Shown: positions 1 to 8,056 of the stretch, in pieces
How positions within the stretch are numbered: the stretch's first letter is position 1
Layout: every line of letters begins with the position of its first letter
Origin: an uncultured Flavobacteriaceae bacterium
GTDB lineage: Bacteria; Bacteroidota; Bacteroidia; Flavobacteriales; Flavobacteriaceae
NCBI GenBank assembly: GCA_943787295.1
Contig: CALSLW010000003.1
Coordinates: forward strand, 1-64,000
Length of the DNA stretch: 64,000 bases
Direction of reading: 5' to 3'
Translations under genes and position numbers: made by a program
Notes under the pieces: generated by a model
Told to the model about the DNA's origin: nothing
The model's input: the letters and a program-made list of their open reading frames with translations, nothing else
Databases searched by the model: none

Positions 1-1313
1 GCATCACAGTTTTCTTTTGAAAAAATCGTATCGTTTAATTCGATGCAATTTTCGGTAAATCCATCCGGAACATAGGGAGTTATCTTATGAGGTGGAGGAG
101 GGAGAATACAGCGGTTATTAAATTGATTTTTGATTATATTTTCTTCTAATCTTTTTCCCTCTGCCCCAACTAAAATCGTATATGTGTCTTTAAATTCAGA
201 AAAGCTTGCAATATACCGCGCACTCGAAAACAATAAGGTAATTTCCTTATTTTGATGTATAAACGATTTAATTGAATCCAGATGTTTAAGTGTAGAATTT
301 CCTCCACCAATAATTAAAATAGAAGCATTACTATTTTTAGCATTTAATTTAGGGTAGCTTTTTTTAGTCGCTTCATTTTCTGATTTAAATCCAAGGTATT
401 TGATAGCGTTATCGATGCTGTAATAGCGTCTAGTAATCAAATTCATCACTTCTTTTTGCGGAATAGAATTGGCTCCAGAGACCATATAGGCAAGGTTATT
501 TCCCCATTGATAAGTGGCTTGTAGTCCCTCAAATTGATTGACCAATGCATCGAGATGCTCAAAATTGACTTCTTTCAAGTTCTCTGCAGCAAGATAAGTA
601 AGGAGCAATTCGGTTTTTAGATTTCCTGCTCCCCTACCCATCCCAGTAATAGAAGCATCGATAATTTCGACTCCGTGTTCAATCGCTTTTAGGGCATTGA
701 TTAATCCCATTTCTAGGTTGTTATGTCCGTGGTAACCTAACTTTACAGAAGTAATTGATTTAAGCTTCTTTACCGTTTTTACAATATAATCTGGTAAAAC
801 CGCTCCGTATGAGTCGGCCATATACAAATAGTCGATGTGGTTTTCAATCCCTTTAAACTGATCAAAAAAATCATCATATTGATCCCATTCAGAGAGATAC
901 ATAATATTAAGACCTACTTCAAATCCTGCTTTTTTGATCTTCTTAGCAAGAGCAATTCCCTGGGAGATGCGATTAGGTTTTGTTGCAATACGAAACATTT
1001 TTGCTTTCCCTATACAGGGTTGTATCATCGCTTCTACTTCTCCAATGGGAGTGTTGATTTCATCGAGCATCAAGACGAGTTGATCACTAAATTCTGCCCA
1101 TTGATCTAAAATGGGTAATGGACAGTAAAAATATTTTCCTCGGTATTCTTTTTGAACCAAATTGCGGTACCCTATCTCGATATAATCGATGGGGAGATTC
1201 TTGATTTTGTCTCGGTAGTGTTCGACAAAGCCTTCTTCAAAATCCCAATTGTTATAATATCCACCGTCACGAAGGGAGCAGTCAAGAAGAGTAATTTGAT
1301 TATTTAAGTTCAT
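1..1313 (-). CDS. HMGL-like (DRE-TIM) aldolase with C-terminal extra domain, 3' end outside window
   Basis: This frame is absent from the ORF track because it runs off the left edge; I read about 437 residues from ATG at 1313. The N-terminus has the LRDGG signature (about residues 14-18) of the DRE-TIM metallolyase superfamily. LRDGG is the form seen in 4-hydroxy-2-oxovalerate aldolase-like members. A GYHGHNN motif mid-protein and a GMGRGAGN motif fit the metal and substrate site of that barrel. After about residue 300 a second region begins with a glycine-rich ILIIGGGNS, which looks nucleotide-binding. The neighbours are glycan genes, so I infer synthesis of an unusual sugar or acyl substituent; the substrate is unknown. 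A minus-strand -7 box TATATTTG lies at 1332-1339. Confidence 0.75.
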   Translation of the reverse strand, partial: MNLNNQITLLDCSLRDGGYYNNWDFEEGFVEHYRDKIKNLPIDYIEIGYRNLVQKEYRGKYFYCPLPILDQWAEFSDQLVLMLDEINTPIGEVEAMIQPCIGKAKMFRIATKPNRISQGIALAKKIKKAGFEVGLNIMYLSEWDQYDDFFDQFKGIENHIDYLYMADSYGAVLPDYIVKTVKKLKSITSVKLGYHGHNNLEMGLINALKAIEHGVEIIDASITGMGRGAGNLKTELLLTYLAAENLKEVNFEHLDALVNQFEGLQATYQWGNNLAYMVSGANSIPQKEVMNLITRRYYSIDNAIKYLGFKSENEATKKSYPKLNAKNSNASILIIGGGNSTLKHLDSIKSFIHQNKEITLLFSSARYIASFSEFKDTYTILVGAEGKRLEENIIKNQFNNRCILPPPPHKITPYVPDGFTENCIELNDTIFSKENCD

Positions 1314-1331
1314 TGGGAAAGATGTCTTTTA

Positions 1332-1339
1332 CAAATATA
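1332..1339 (-). promoter_or_regulatory. -7 promoter box of the aldolase gene
   Basis: TATATTTG on the minus strand matches the Bacteroidetes -7 consensus TAnnTTTG and ends 18 nt before the ATG at 1313. A TTG lies upstream, at a shorter spacing than the ideal of about 19-20. Confidence 0.55.
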
Positions 1340-1399
1340 ATCTAAATTTAGGCAAATTTTCAGGAATATAAATCCTAGAATAAACCCAAAGAAGTTTAA

Positions 1400-1425
1400 T
1401 TGATTTAAGAAACCCGTTATATTTG
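1400..1425 (+). promoter_or_regulatory. Promoter of the GT2 gene (TTG / TATATTTG)
   Basis: A -33-like TTG at 1400-1402 is followed after 15 nt by TATATTTG (1418-1425), a full match to TAnnTTTG. The ATG at 1434 is only 8 nt beyond the box, so the predicted leader is about 5 nt. Confidence 0.55.
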
Positions 1426-1433
1426 TTCATTAG

Positions 1434-2342
1434 ATGAAGATGACTTTCTCCTTTGTTATACCCACAAAAAATAGGCCCATAGAACTGGCGACCGTCTTTG
1501 ATGCTATTCTTGCCCAAAGCCGCCTGCCAGAACAAGTCATTATCATTGATCAAAGCAGCCCAGATAAAGTCATCAAAGACCAATTAGCACCACAAGCAAA
1601 AAAAGCAAACATTAGATTAGATTACATTCACGACGAAAGCATTAATGGTTTAGTAAAAGCGAAAGCCGCTTCAATACAATACAATCAATGCGATTATATT
1701 TCTTTTTTTGACGACGATATAGTTCATCAGCCCGACTATCTAGCAGAAGTCGAAAATGCCCTAATCGCACACCCAGAAATGATAGGATTGAATGGTGTTA
1801 TCTTAAATACGCCCAATGAAGGATTATTAAAACGCTTTATTTTTCGTTTGACACACTTTGGGCTATATAAAGATAACCGACAAAGCGTGATTCGTTCTTT
1901 AACCCCAAAAACTGAATTGCCTCAAGCGGTGGATGCTTTGAGTGGAGGACTCTCTACCTGGGAAAAAGAAGTGTTTGAAAAAGTTTCCTTCGACACAAAA
2001 AACAATTTTCATGCTTATGAGGATAAAGAGTTTTCTATTCGAATTGAGCGGACCTTCCCCAAACAAATGTTTATCGTTCCTCAAGCTAAATTATATCATT
2101 ATCACGCAGCTGGAAATAGACAGTCTCTGTTGAGAAGAACACAAAATGATGTGATCGAGGTGTGGAAGCTTTTTAAAAAGAACGGAAATTACAATTGGCT
2201 AGGTCTTGACTTTATTGTTTTACTTTTGGGCCTCTTAATAAACGCCCTAATATTAAGTTTAAAGCACTTAAACATTAACTTTCTTCTACACTATCTTAGA
2301 GGATTTAATCAAGGGCGTAAAAGCCAAATTTTAAGCGAATGA
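1434..2342 (+). CDS. Family 2 glycosyltransferase
   Basis: This is a GT-A fold inverting glycosyltransferase that transfers a sugar from a nucleotide donor during surface-glycan assembly at the cytoplasmic face. The N-terminus FSFVIPTKNRP is the usual GT2 opening. FFDDD near residues 91-95 is the metal/nucleotide-binding DXD. A hydrophobic stretch near residues 258-275 suggests a C-terminal membrane anchor. The 302-residue length is normal for the family. It overlaps the next gene by 4 nt (ATGA), so the two are translationally coupled. Donor and acceptor cannot be read from the sequence. Confidence 0.88.
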   Translation: MKMTFSFVIPTKNRPIELATVFDAILAQSRLPEQVIIIDQSSPDKVIKDQLAPQAKKANIRLDYIHDESINGLVKAKAASIQYNQCDYISFFDDDIVHQPDYLAEVENALIAHPEMIGLNGVILNTPNEGLLKRFIFRLTHFGLYKDNRQSVIRSLTPKTELPQAVDALSGGLSTWEKEVFEKVSFDTKNNFHAYEDKEFSIRIERTFPKQMFIVPQAKLYHYHAAGNRQSLLRRTQNDVIEVWKLFKKNGNYNWLGLDFIVLLLGLLINALILSLKHLNINFLLHYLRGFNQGRKSQILSE

Positions 2343-3589
2343 AACCTTCAATAGGGATAATTGGATTAGGCTATGTTGGACTCCCATTAGCACTTGCTTT
2401 AGCAGAAAAACACACTGTGCTGGGCTATGACACCAATAAAGAGCGGGTGGCTTCTTTGCAAAGGGGGGTAGATAATACACAAGAAATTCCTACCGAAGAA
2501 ATCCAAGCCGTTTCGATTCAATTCTTCGATCAACCTCAAGCATTAAAACAATGCTCCATTTATATTGTCACTGTTCCCACCCCTTTAAAAGAAGACAATT
2601 TACCCGATTTTAGCTATTTAGAAAGTGCCTCTACTGTTATTGCTCAACTCTTAAAAAAAGGGGATATCGTGGTTTATGAATCTACCGTTTATCCTGGTGC
2701 TACAGAAGAGATTTGTTTACCACTTTTAGAAGCCTTCTCTCTAAAGGTTGATATAGATTTTTCTTTGGGATATAGCCCAGAGAGAATTAATGTGGGTGAT
2801 CCACACAATACCTTTAAAACCATTCCAAAGATTGTTTCGGCCTCCAATAAAGATGCCCTTGATACACTTTATATTCTTTATCAGTCTGTGCTTAGTGCAG
2901 AAGTTTATAAAGCTCCCTCAATAAAAGTAGCCGAAGCGGCTAAAGTGATTGAAAACACCCAGCGGGATGTCAATATTGCTTTTGTAAACGAACTCGCCAT
3001 GATGTTTAATGCCATGGGATTAGACACCAACGAAGTTTTAGCAGCTGCTTCTACTAAATGGAATTTCCTTCCTTTTTGCCCAGGATTAGTAGGAGGACAT
3101 TGTATAGGGATCGACCCTTATTACTTAGCCCATCAATCTCAAGCTTTGGGCTATACCCCAGAATTACTCCTTTCTGCTCGAAAAATAAATGAAGCACTCC
3201 CTCGTTTTATTGTAAAAGACATTTTAATTAAACTTGAAACTCATCAAATAGACAAAACAAAAGCAAAAGTTTTATTACTAGGTGCTACCTTTAAAGAAAA
3301 CACAGCAGATATTCGTAATTCTAAGGCGATTACCCTAGCCCAAGAATTACAAGAAGAAGGTTTACACCTGACCCTCTTTGATCCTTATTTAATCAAAAAT
3401 AACCCACTCACAACATCCTTAGCTTTAACCAGCAGTCTTTCTAAGACAGAAAAATTCGATGTGATTATTCTAGCCGTGGGACACGATCAATTTGCAACAA
3501 TAGATCCCTTGAAATCATTGACTGATAAGGGCTTTGGCTATGATATCAAAGCCTATTTTGATGCTCACCCTCGTATTTATCGGTTATAA
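2339..3589 (+). CDS. UDP-N-acetylhexosamine 6-dehydrogenase (nucleotide sugar dehydrogenase, TviB/WbpO type)
   Basis: It oxidises the C6 of a UDP-HexNAc to the uronic acid with two NAD+. The Rossmann motif GLGYVGLP is at residues 9-16, and the catalytic cysteine is in GGHCIGIDPYY (Cys255). YSPERINVGD is typical of the Vi-antigen (TviB) and WbpO branch rather than UDP-glucose dehydrogenase. Length of 416 is normal. It is coupled to the GT2 gene upstream. Its 3' end overlaps the convergent glycosyltransferase gene by 13 nt. The product is probably a HexNAcA donor for the polysaccharide; GlcNAc versus GalNAc specificity is not resolved. Confidence 0.85.
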   Translation: MKPSIGIIGLGYVGLPLALALAEKHTVLGYDTNKERVASLQRGVDNTQEIPTEEIQAVSIQFFDQPQALKQCSIYIVTVPTPLKEDNLPDFSYLESASTVIAQLLKKGDIVVYESTVYPGATEEICLPLLEAFSLKVDIDFSLGYSPERINVGDPHNTFKTIPKIVSASNKDALDTLYILYQSVLSAEVYKAPSIKVAEAAKVIENTQRDVNIAFVNELAMMFNAMGLDTNEVLAAASTKWNFLPFCPGLVGGHCIGIDPYYLAHQSQALGYTPELLLSARKINEALPRFIVKDILIKLETHQIDKTKAKVLLLGATFKENTADIRNSKAITLAQELQEEGLHLTLFDPYLIKNNPLTTSLALTSSLSKTEKFDVIILAVGHDQFATIDPLKSLTDKGFGYDIKAYFDAHPRIYRL

Positions 3590-4704
3590 GAAAGCTGTTT
3601 CTTATAAAAGCTTTCCCACTCTTCTAACAATCGTTTTTCACTAAAATTAGCTTCGACATAGGTTCTTCCTGCTTTGCCCATTGCGTGCATCTCTTTAGGG
3701 TGATTTAGCGCAAAGCTCAACTGATCTTTGAGGTGTTCTACATCTCCCACGCGATGTCGTAAACCGGTTTCTCCTTGTATAATCGTATCAGCTAATCCAT
3801 AAGCATCACTACAAATTATGGGTTTTTCTAAAGCACTAGCCTCAATAACAGATAGCCCAAAACCTTCCCGGTAACTGGGTAAACAAAAATTGTCACATGC
3901 TTGAAGTAATTCTTCGGGTTTTTTTTCAAAAGGAATAAAGTGAATTTTAGAAGAGATATGTTGAAAACGCGCTTTGATTTGGTCTTCATCATGTCCCACT
4001 AGAAAGAGAGAAGAAGCTTTTTCAGATTGATCTAATTGCGCAAAAGCTTGAATTAGATCAATAACCCCTTTGTCTTTATTAAGCCTTCCTAAAAACATAA
4101 AGACCCATTCGTTTTCTTCTAGTTTTAGTGTTTTTCTTCGCTGTTCTCTAAGAACAGCGGAAGGGGCAAACCGTGTAAGCGAAACCCCGCAGATTGATCC
4201 TTTTCCCAGCACTTGAGCGGCTGGCCCTATCACGCCATGTTCTTTTAAAAATCGCAGTTGTGATTTACCATCGACTAACACTTGGGTAGCACAAAGGGCA
4301 ATCAAGCGATCTATCGATTTCAATAATAAGCGGAATATCCCTTTTTTATTTGCCCACACTTGTCCTGTAAAAGTATGGGTGCGCAAGGGAACATTTGCAA
4401 TAAGGCCTCCTAGCATGGCTATTAAACCTGCCTTTGGAGAAACGCTATGTAGCGCATCAAATTGTTGTTTTCTTAAAAAGCGCACCATCGAAATTAGACA
4501 GTTGAGGTCTTTGATGGGGTTAATCCCGCGTTCAATCGCTTGGACATGAACTCCTTTAAGAGGTAATTCTGCCAGCAGGGTCGTCACATCTGTGGTATTA
4601 ACAATAAGGTGTAAAGCGTAATGTTTCGATAAAGTTTGCATGGGACCTTTTAAAAAGGCCATGGCTGTGGCTGAAGAAGAAACGACAAAGCAAAGTTTTT
4701 TCAT
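3577..4704 (-). CDS. Family 4 (GT-B) glycosyltransferase
   Basis: This is a retaining GT-B glycosyltransferase for glycan chain extension. The C-terminal half carries FLGRLNKDKGV and the donor-site EX7E-type segment REGFGLSVIEA. The track start at 4713 is a TTG. I prefer the ATG at 4704 because it overlaps the stop of the upstream SDR gene as ATGA and yields the usual MKKLCFV opening. The protein is 375 residues, normal for the family. It is paired with the SDR gene on the minus strand, inside an otherwise plus-strand locus. Its stop overlaps the convergent dehydrogenase gene by 13 nt. Confidence 0.86.
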   Translation of the reverse strand: MKKLCFVVSSSATAMAFLKGPMQTLSKHYALHLIVNTTDVTTLLAELPLKGVHVQAIERGINPIKDLNCLISMVRFLRKQQFDALHSVSPKAGLIAMLGGLIANVPLRTHTFTGQVWANKKGIFRLLLKSIDRLIALCATQVLVDGKSQLRFLKEHGVIGPAAQVLGKGSICGVSLTRFAPSAVLREQRRKTLKLEENEWVFMFLGRLNKDKGVIDLIQAFAQLDQSEKASSLFLVGHDEDQIKARFQHISSKIHFIPFEKKPEELLQACDNFCLPSYREGFGLSVIEASALEKPIICSDAYGLADTIIQGETGLRHRVGDVEHLKDQLSFALNHPKEMHAMGKAGRTYVEANFSEKRLLEEWESFYKKQLSYNR

Positions 4705-5627
4705 CGGGTACAATTTACATACTCTTTTAAAAAGCTGCGGTAGTCTGCTTTAAATTCAAAATCAAGTTCTGTTACTATTTTATTCGACGAGATCTTAGTG
4801 GTGTTAGAGAAAAAGGCCACTCCATCTTCACTAATTGATATTAGCTTTATAAAGCGAAAGAATTTTAAGAGTTGTTGGAACAATCTAGCCGGTATTGGAA
4901 TGCTATTCTTAACCTTTAATTCTTCTTCTAAGAAAGATAAAAATTGAGATAGAGGCAGATCATGAGAGAAGTTATATTGTTGGCCAATGGCTTTTTTGGT
5001 ACTTCCTAAAAGCAACAAAGCATCAACAACATCAGTGGCAAGAACAAAATTAGCCATAACCTTTGGGGCAACCCTTAGGCGAAGTTTCTTTTGACAAAGT
5101 CGAACCAACTGTTCTAAAAGTCCAGATTTCATGTTTTGTCCTAAAATAATCGACGGGCGTAAAATAACCGACTTAAACCCGGCTTTATTTCGGATAATCT
5201 CTTCTGCAGCTAATTTGCTTTTTTCATACTCATTTTGTGGCTTGAATAAACTGTCTTCATGGATAGTGTTTCCTTGATTAAAGTCAAAAATCCCAATACT
5301 CGATAAGTAAACTAACGTGGTTTTTTTTGGGAGTGTATTCACAATCGCTTGTGTCCCAACGACATTAGTGGCGTGCATCGATAAAGGGTTATTCAATTCT
5401 GCCGCAAGGTGATACAATACATCTAAATCATGTGTAAACTTTGCGATAACTTCTGGTTTGGGCTGACTTAAATCTGCTTCAATAACGGTCACAGAAGATT
5501 GATGTTCCAACTTTTTTGCAGAACGGCTAAGCAGCACTAAATCATGTCCTTGAGCAGAAAGGAGGCGAACTAATTCTTGTCCAATAAAGCCAAATGCCCC
5601 GGTAATTCCTATTCGAAGTTGTTTCAC
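4701..5627 (-). CDS. NAD-dependent epimerase/dehydratase (extended SDR)
   Basis: The N-terminal TGAFGFIG (residues 10-17) is the SDR nucleotide-binding loop, and YEKSK (134-138) is the catalytic YxxxK. YLSSIGIF supplies the active-site serine region. At 308 residues it matches NDP-sugar epimerases, reductases and dehydratases of polysaccharide loci. The exact reaction (4-epimerase or 4-ketoreductase) cannot be told. The start is GTG at 5627; a near-consensus box TATATTTA lies at 5645-5652 on the minus strand. It overlaps the downstream glycosyltransferase start by 4 nt, so the pair is co-transcribed. Confidence 0.82.
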   Translation of the reverse strand: MKQLRIGITGAFGFIGQELVRLLSAQGHDLVLLSRSAKKLEHQSSVTVIEADLSQPKPEVIAKFTHDLDVLYHLAAELNNPLSMHATNVVGTQAIVNTLPKKTTLVYLSSIGIFDFNQGNTIHEDSLFKPQNEYEKSKLAAEEIIRNKAGFKSVILRPSIILGQNMKSGLLEQLVRLCQKKLRLRVAPKVMANFVLATDVVDALLLLGSTKKAIGQQYNFSHDLPLSQFLSFLEEELKVKNSIPIPARLFQQLLKFFRFIKLISISEDGVAFFSNTTKISSNKIVTELDFEFKADYRSFLKEYVNCTR

Positions 5628-5720
5628 AGATTGAATTTCAAGTTTAAATATAAAAAACGCTAGACCTAATAACGCTAATTATTTTCTAAATTTGACTTTA
5701 GATAACTAAAAGCACAGATA

Positions 5721-5728
5721 TAACTTTG
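5721..5728 (+). promoter_or_regulatory. TAnnTTTG box overlapping the predicted start of the PglC-like gene
   Basis: TAACTTTG is a full match to the -7 consensus, with a TTG near 5692-5694 upstream. It overlaps the TTG start codon at 5726, so either the box is fortuitous or the start assignment is wrong. Confidence 0.35.
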
Positions 5729-6331
5729 TTCTACCCAATCCTAAAGCATTTTTTCGATAAAGTATTTGCGCTAGCTGCTCTAATGGTTTTATCTCCGCTT
5801 GTGCTATTGATTGGGATTATCTTATTTTTTGATCTTAAGGCATGGCCTGTTTTTGTTCAAAAGCGGCCGGGCTATCAACAGAAGATTTTTGCTGTCTATA
5901 AGTTTAAAACCATGCGAGATACCACAGACGAAAAGGGGGCTTTATTACCCGATTTTGAACGTATTACTCCCCTAGGGAAAATCATTCGTAAATTATCTCT
6001 AGACGAACTCCCACAATTGATCAACGTTTTAAAAGGCGAAATGAGTTTTGTAGGACCCCGTCCTTTATTACCAGAATACTTACCTTTATATTCTAACGAA
6101 CAAAACAAAAGACACGAGGTCAAGCCCGGGATAACTGGCTGGGCTCAGGTCAATGGAAGAAATACTTTGAGCTGGCAGGATAAATTTAAGCATGATGTGT
6201 ATTATGTGGAAAACCAAAGCTTTTTTTTAGACCTTAGGATTTTAATCAAAACAGTTGGTAAAGTTCTTCTTCCAAAAGATATTAACGCAACAGAGCAATT
6301 AACCATGGAACCGTTTAATGGAAAAAACTAA
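5726..6331 (+). CDS. pglC: Initiating phosphoglycosyltransferase (PglC-like bacterial sugar transferase)
   Basis: This is a monotopic phosphoglycosyl transferase that loads a phospho-sugar onto undecaprenyl phosphate, the first membrane step of glycan assembly. A hydrophobic N-terminal helix (about residues 10-35) forms the re-entrant membrane anchor. LSLDELPQL holds the catalytic Asp-Glu dyad. VGPRPLL and RHEVKPGITGWAQVNGR are family blocks. At 201 residues it is the short PglC form, not the long WbaP form. The start is TTG at 5726: an in-frame stop lies at 5699-5701, and the next ATG (5783) would cut into the conserved helix. It heads a pglC-D-E-F-like cassette, so the substrate is probably UDP-diacetylbacillosamine. 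Confidence 0.87.
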   Translation: MFYPILKHFFDKVFALAALMVLSPLVLLIGIILFFDLKAWPVFVQKRPGYQQKIFAVYKFKTMRDTTDEKGALLPDFERITPLGKIIRKLSLDELPQLINVLKGEMSFVGPRPLLPEYLPLYSNEQNKRHEVKPGITGWAQVNGRNTLSWQDKFKHDVYYVENQSFFLDLRILIKTVGKVLLPKDINATEQLTMEPFNGKN

Positions 6332-6929
6332 ACTTATCTTTCTTGGAGCAGGAGGTCATTCAAGAGTACTTGCTAGCGCGGTAGAATCTACTGCAGCAAA
6401 ACTAGTGGCCGTCTTTGATCCAGACCCCACAAAAAAAGATTTAGATGGGGTAGAAAATATGGGAGATTACAAGGCTGATGTTCATCCAGAAGCAAAACTT
6501 TTAATTGCCATTGGCGACAATTCAGTTCGCAAAAAAATTAGTGCTACCGTTTCACATGACTTTGGACAAGTGATCCATGCGGCAGCTCAAGTCGATCGTT
6601 TGACGCACTTATCTCCCGGAGTACAAGTTATGCCGGCTGCTGTCATTAACCGCGGTACAGCGATTGGTCAACACACCATTATCAACTCAAATGCTACGGT
6701 AGAACACGACTGCAAAATTGGGGACTTTGTCCATATTGCGCCGGGCGCAACTATTTGTGGCGGAGTAACAGTGGGCGAAGGGACTTTAATCGGTGCAAAC
6801 GCAACAGTTTTACCGCAATGTGTTATTGGACAAAATGTTACTGTTGGGGCAGGTGCAGTAGTCACAAAAAACATCCCAGATAATGCTATCGTAACAGGTG
6901 TTCCTGGTAAAATTATTTCAAATGGATAA
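6318..6929 (+). CDS. pglD: PglD/NeuD-type sugar N-acetyltransferase
   Basis: The N-terminal Rossmann-like part (LIFLGAGGHSRVL) binds the UDP-sugar. The C-terminal half is a left-handed beta-helix of hexapeptide repeats, with a central catalytic-type His in NATVEHDCKIGDFVHIAPG. The family acetylates UDP-4-amino-4,6-dideoxy-GlcNAc to UDP-diacetylbacillosamine using acetyl-CoA. The 203-residue length is typical. It overlaps the PglC-like gene by 14 nt and the aminotransferase gene by 8 nt, showing tight coupling. A NeuD O-acetyltransferase is the alternative, but the flanking aminotransferase and dehydratase favour the PglD role. Confidence 0.87.
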   Translation: MEKTKLIFLGAGGHSRVLASAVESTAAKLVAVFDPDPTKKDLDGVENMGDYKADVHPEAKLLIAIGDNSVRKKISATVSHDFGQVIHAAAQVDRLTHLSPGVQVMPAAVINRGTAIGQHTIINSNATVEHDCKIGDFVHIAPGATICGGVTVGEGTLIGANATVLPQCVIGQNVTVGAGAVVTKNIPDNAIVTGVPGKIISNG

Positions 6930-8055
6930 ATCCAAAATATACCTCTCTTCCCCCCATATGGGAGAAGAAGAACTTTTGAATGTTCAAGAAGCTTTTGCGA
7001 CCAATTGGATTTCCCCCGCAGGGCCATTTATACCACAATTTGAACATGATCTAGCCACTTATTGCGGAACTAAAGGGGCTGCTGTGGTTCAATCAGGAAC
7101 AGCTGCTATACATTTAGCCTTACGCTTATTGGACATACAACAAGGGGATTTGATTCTTTGCCAATCCTTTACTTTTATAGGCTCTTCTAATCCTATCTTA
7201 TACGAAAAAGCGACCCCTGTTTTTATTGATTCTGAAGCGGCAACTTGGAATATGTGTCCTCAAGCACTAGAAGAAGCCATTGTCGATTTAGAGAAAAAGG
7301 GAAAACGCCCTAAAGCCATTATTGTCGTTCACCTTTATGGGATGCCTGCAAAGATGAATGAGATTATGGCCATTGCAAATCGTTATAATATCCCAGTGAT
7401 AGAAGATGCTGCAGAGGCACTGGGTTCTTATATCGATGGTAAGGCGTGTGGTTCTTTTGGAGATTTTGGGATTTTGAGTTTTAACGGAAATAAAATCATC
7501 ACCACTTCTGGCGGAGGTGCTTTATTATCTGATAATATCGATGCGTTACAAAAAGCGCGTTTTTTGGCCACACAGGCCAAAGAAAACACCCCCCATTATG
7601 AACACCTCGAAATGGGTTACAATTATCGCATGTCGAATATCGCCGCGGCCATAGGAGTAGGACAATTAAAAGTTTTAGACAAAAGGGTAGCAGCTAGAAG
7701 AGCCAATCACGATTTTTATTTCGAGCTACTTTCGGACATTAAGGGCATACAATTTTTAGAAGAACCCACAGGTTATTTCAGTAATCGCTGGTTGAGTTGT
7801 ATTACAATTGACCCACTTATTACTGGAGTAAGTAGAGAAGATCTGCGACTAGCTTTAGAAAAAGAAAACATTGAAAGTCGACCATTGTGGAAACCCATGC
7901 ACATGCAACCCTTGTTTGAAAGCTGTGATTATTATGGAACAGACTTTAGTGAAAAACTCTTTCAAGATGGAATCTGTCTTCCCTCTGGCAGTAATTTAAC
8001 ACCACAAGAAAAAGAGCGAATTTCAAGTCAATTGAAAGTAGTATTTTCGTGCTAG
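6922..8055 (+). CDS. pglE: PglE-type aminotransferase (DegT/DnrJ/EryC1/StrS family)
   Basis: This is a PLP-dependent aminotransferase converting UDP-4-keto-6-deoxy-GlcNAc to the 4-amino sugar. SFNGNKIITTSGGG carries the Schiff-base lysine (about residue 191). IEDAAEALGS supplies the cofactor-binding aspartate. The track start is GTG at 6898; I use ATG at 6922, which gives the family-like MDKSKIYLSSPHMG opening and an 8-nt overlap with pglD. The protein is 377 residues. Being between the acetyltransferase and the 4,6-dehydratase genes fits the bacillosamine pathway; the assignment is by family and context. Confidence 0.88.
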   Translation: MDKSKIYLSSPHMGEEELLNVQEAFATNWISPAGPFIPQFEHDLATYCGTKGAAVVQSGTAAIHLALRLLDIQQGDLILCQSFTFIGSSNPILYEKATPVFIDSEAATWNMCPQALEEAIVDLEKKGKRPKAIIVVHLYGMPAKMNEIMAIANRYNIPVIEDAAEALGSYIDGKACGSFGDFGILSFNGNKIITTSGGGALLSDNIDALQKARFLATQAKENTPHYEHLEMGYNYRMSNIAAAIGVGQLKVLDKRVAARRANHDFYFELLSDIKGIQFLEEPTGYFSNRWLSCITIDPLITGVSREDLRLALEKENIESRPLWKPMHMQPLFESCDYYGTDFSEKLFQDGICLPSGSNLTPQEKERISSQLKVVFSC

Positions 8056-8056
8056 T

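Noticed and set aside
6668-7027. 119-aa minus-strand ORF
   Set aside because: It is a shadow of pglD/pglE in another frame; Pro/Thr-rich composition reflects antisense to hexapeptide repeats.
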